From Arthrobacter crusticola (GTDB taxonomy: Bacteria > Actinomycetota > Actinomycetes > Actinomycetales > Micrococcaceae), in assembly GCF_004357995.1 (NCBI RefSeq), contig NZ_SMTK01000001.1, positions 62,001-126,000 of the forward strand: a stretch of DNA of 64,000 nucleotides, given 5' to 3'. The position numbers and the translations under genes are program-made. Of the stretch, positions 62,301 to 64,000 are shown in pieces (position 1 is the first letter of the stretch; every line of letters begins with the position of its first letter). The notes beneath the pieces are model-generated. The model searched no databases. It had not been told where the DNA came from and saw nothing but the letters and a program-made list of their open reading frames with translations.

Positions 62301-62331
62301 TGCACCCCACCGGGACTTGAACCCGGAACCC
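62301..62331 (-). other. tRNA 3' fragment, putative phage attachment site
   Basis: The minus strand carries a complete T arm CCGGG-TTCAAGT-CCCGG and the 3' acceptor strand TGGGGTGC, but the preceding sequence (62332-62400) is not a tRNA. Site-specific integrases use tRNA 3' ends, leaving such a copy at one end of the element. As the terminator lies to the left, the element and the intact tRNA should lie to the right. The isotype cannot be fixed from the fragment; a Lys or Arg tRNA would fit loosely. Confidence 0.65.
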
Positions 62332-62501
62332 ATCGATGGAGATTTTATAGGGGTTTGACAGTTTCAGGATTGAAACTTCTGTGCGCAGAGTTCCTTGATC
62401 TGACGCGGATTTTGGCTGCGGGGGCGCCATTCCCCTCGGAATGTTTCATTCAGAGAACAGGTGTTGCAAGAATAAGCGTGCAGCGGAGGGGCGTTTTCCC
62501 C
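62332..62501. other. Non-coding phage-end segment
   Basis: Between the tRNA fragment and the first element gene. It contains an inverted repeat AGTTTCA-GGAT-TGAAACT (62360-62377), which may be a terminator for the genes read from the right or a recombinase arm site. No convincing gene on either strand. Confidence 0.45.
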
Positions 62502-62807
62502 TCATCCGTCCCGGTGGAGGTTGCGCTGCGGGATCTCCCGGCGCCGGCACGCGCCCGCCTCCACCCCTGCATGCCTGGGCTTGGAGTGCTCGATCCACTG
62601 CATCCACACCAGCTCCTTCGTCCATGCCATGGCGATGCCCTTCACCGTCTGCTTGGACTTGTTTTCGTAGGCGAGATCCGCCCACAGTGGTGGCGCCTTC
62701 TCCCTCGTCCAGTGGACACCCTCGGCGGGCTGCTCGAGCTGGACCGAGGGAGTGAAGCGGTCAGCCGGCGGCGGGATGCCGTGCCAGGAGCTGTGCGAAG
62801 CGCTCAT
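62502..62807 (-). CDS. Small hypothetical protein, phage-associated
   Basis: A 101-aa hydrophilic protein: MSASHSSWHGIPPPADRF, TREKAPPLWADLAYENK, KGIAMAWTKELVWMQWIEHS and a basic tail EIPQRNLHRDG. Four bases after the tail protein stop, so in the same transcript. The KGIAMAW-WVQW-like block is reminiscent of small conserved proteins in actinobacterial mobile elements, but no name can be given with confidence. Confidence 0.6.
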   Translation of the reverse strand: MSASHSSWHGIPPPADRFTPSVQLEQPAEGVHWTREKAPPLWADLAYENKSKQTVKGIAMAWTKELVWMQWIEHSKPRHAGVEAGACRRREIPQRNLHRDG

Positions 62808-62810
62808 CCG

Positions 62811-64000
62811 TTACGCGGCGAGGAGTTTTGGTTCGTGCAGGTGTATCTCTCCGCCGGAGCGGGGGGTGATTCTCACCCGCAGGCGTGCGGTGTCGCGTAA
62901 GGGCAGAGTCAGGTAGTGGTTGATGTCGGCGAAGTTCGCACTTTTCGGCAGTGTGGCGTCACGGGTGATCAGCAGGCGAGACGGGGATGCTGCATCGAGG
63001 ATCTCGATTCGGACCGATGCCCCTGTAGTGGACCGCAATGGGATGCGTAGTTGCCGGGTCGAGCCAGCATAGGAGCCGACATTGACGTCCTTGGAGAGAC
63101 TCGTGGATCCTGATCCCCGTCTGGCGTACCTGGTCCCACCCTCGGTAAGCAGTGCCCAGTTCGCCGTGGACCCGTTCCAACCGTTCCAGCCGCCACTGAA
63201 GCTGGCAGTGGAGGAGAGCATATTGTGGCGCTGAGCGCTGCCGAATTTGGCGGCCATCATGCCGGTGCTTGAAAGGACCTCCAGCCTTCCAACTCGTCTC
63301 TCAGCGGCGCACCAGGCGAAGAACCCTTCGATTGCGTGCAGATCGATGGGATCTATCAAGTTGGGGTGGTACATGAAGTTCACCCCTCGGCCCGATTGCG
63401 CAGCGGCCCGCACGAAGTCCGGCCCGCGGTTCGCATAGGGGGCGTTCTCTATGTTGATGTGCACTGCTCCAACCGCGCTCATCGGGTCGCCGTTCATTGG
63501 CCACGCGCCAGGGATGTAGCCGGTGGACACCGCGTGGTTGGCGATGATCACCCGGCCCGCCAGATACCGCTGGTAATCGGACTGGATCCGGCCTCCGTCA
63601 AAACCTCCATACCGTGTACCGCCGACGCCCGGTGGAACGAACATTTCCACGGGCAGCTTCGGCATGGCCTCCTCCAAGTCCCACTTGGAGTGGACGATCT
63701 CGGCTCGGAGCTCCGTACTCGTGGCGGCATCCCGGTGGGTCGCGCCGTGGTTACCGATCTCGAAGCCGTTCTCAAGGGCGAGTTTCTGGATGCCCGGGAA
63801 GGTCAGTAGGTGGCTTCCGTCAGCCCCTACTTCGCGTTGGAGCGATTTCGATCCGAAGGCGAGGGTGACTGGTATGTCGTATTTGCGGTGCAGCGGGAGG
63901 AGCAAAGACTGGAACTTGTTCAGGTGGTGATCACACCGGAAGGACACCGCTGGCTTTCCGCCCGTGCCGATCGGGCCTCCACGGCGTGCAAGGAACGCGT
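62811..64000 (-). CDS. Phage tail-type protein with NodB-like deacetylase domain (5' end outside)
   Basis: The frame stays open to the window edge, so only the C-terminal 396 residues are seen. They run RRGGPIGTGGKPAVSFRCDH, KYDIPVTLAFGSKSLQ, FEIGNHGATHRDAATS (H-x3-H metal pair), VPPGVGGTRYGGFDGG and NFMYHPNLIDPID, the order of a polysaccharide deacetylase fold, then a beta-rich binding module (about the last 140). The RRGG...GG-KPAVSFR entry is familiar from actinophage minor tail proteins, where the domain follows a tail-attachment part. FDDG is altered to RCDHH, so activity is uncertain. An internal GTG at 63947 is not the start. Confidence 0.72.
   Translation of the reverse strand, partial: AFLARRGGPIGTGGKPAVSFRCDHHLNKFQSLLLPLHRKYDIPVTLAFGSKSLQREVGADGSHLLTFPGIQKLALENGFEIGNHGATHRDAATSTELRAEIVHSKWDLEEAMPKLPVEMFVPPGVGGTRYGGFDGGRIQSDYQRYLAGRVIIANHAVSTGYIPGAWPMNGDPMSAVGAVHINIENAPYANRGPDFVRAAAQSGRGVNFMYHPNLIDPIDLHAIEGFFAWCAAERRVGRLEVLSSTGMMAAKFGSAQRHNMLSSTASFSGGWNGWNGSTANWALLTEGGTRYARRGSGSTSLSKDVNVGSYAGSTRQLRIPLRSTTGASVRIEILDAASPSRLLITRDATLPKSANFADINHYLTLPLRDTARLRVRITPRSGGEIHLHEPKLLAA

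Larger units (their letters stand above)
62302..64000. mobile_element. End of a putative prophage (continues beyond the window)
   Basis: Support: tRNA 3' fragment at the boundary, a tail-type protein running in from the right edge, a small protein of the kind that follows such genes, and codon and base use visibly less G/C-rich than the left 60 kb. No integrase is in the window; it would be expected near the other end or beyond the edge. Confidence 0.55.

Noticed and set aside
62221..62430. Minus-strand frame of 69 codons
   Set aside because: It reads straight through the tRNA fragment and its terminator, a common artefact.
62355..62900. Plus-strand frame of 181 codons across the phage end
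   Set aside because: Opposes the better minus-strand frame, has Pro/Arg/Leu shadow composition and no start signal.

Overview
The window is a high-GC Gram-positive chromosome segment. It most resembles an actinobacterium of the Micrococcaceae (Arthrobacter-like). Support comes from strong G/C third-position bias, the order pncA/pncB - clpS - DUF2017 - murI - MBL hydrolase - (insert) - rph - rdgB, several -10 elements placed for leaderless translation, an nrtR-nadABC operon, a SigB/SigF-type sigma factor, and lipoproteins and a sortase in place of outer-membrane proteins. The genus is inference; no rRNA is present.

Layout. 1-10 kb: NAD salvage (pncA, pncB), clpS, a DUF2017 gene, murI, a metallo-beta-lactamase-fold hydrolase, then an inserted trio (degenerate LuxR-type response regulator, secreted coiled-coil protein with a C-terminal anchor, sortase), then rph, rdgB and a DedA protein. 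10-22 kb: acetyltransferase, HAD hydrolase, exonuclease-BRCT protein, ADP-ribosylglycohydrolase, aquaporin, sbcD-sbcC, and two MFS transporters ending in a strong terminator. 22-27.6 kb: a small acidic protein, a soluble Ser/Thr kinase, and a 2-oxoacid dehydrogenase operon (E1alpha, E1beta, a free-standing lipoyl domain and an alpha/beta hydrolase instead of a normal E2) facing an Lrp/AsnC regulator. 27.6-33.4 kb: the operon nrtR-nadA-nadB-nadC-cysteine desulfurase, preceded by a near-perfect NrtR-type palindrome. 33.4-46.3 kb: SDR, MarR, luciferase-like oxidoreductase, an RND permease, mqo, a peptide-type ABC binding lipoprotein, a fasciclin lipoprotein, tRNA-Leu(UAG), a Bcp peroxiredoxin, MarR and a SigB/F sigma factor.

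46.3-59.3 kb is the most unusual block: an ADP-heptose and glycan cluster with gmhB, gmhA, two hldE-like fused kinase/nucleotidyltransferases, three GT9 (heptosyltransferase-type) enzymes, three other glycosyltransferases, an SDR and an aldehyde dehydrogenase. Six of its genes are joined by 4-nt start/stop overlaps. No hldD epimerase is visible. The host has no lipopolysaccharide, so the product is probably a heptose-containing surface glycan or glycoconjugate of unknown structure.

59.3-62.3 kb: a DUF2795 protein, a DHA2-type exporter, a two-helix membrane protein, and a 27-codon zinc-ribbon-like miniprotein with its own leaderless -10 element. At 62.30 kb a tRNA 3' fragment (T arm plus acceptor strand), still followed by its old terminator, marks an attachment site. 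Everything to its right, including a tail-type protein with a NodB-like deacetylase domain running off the edge, looks like the end of a prophage whose body lies outside the window.
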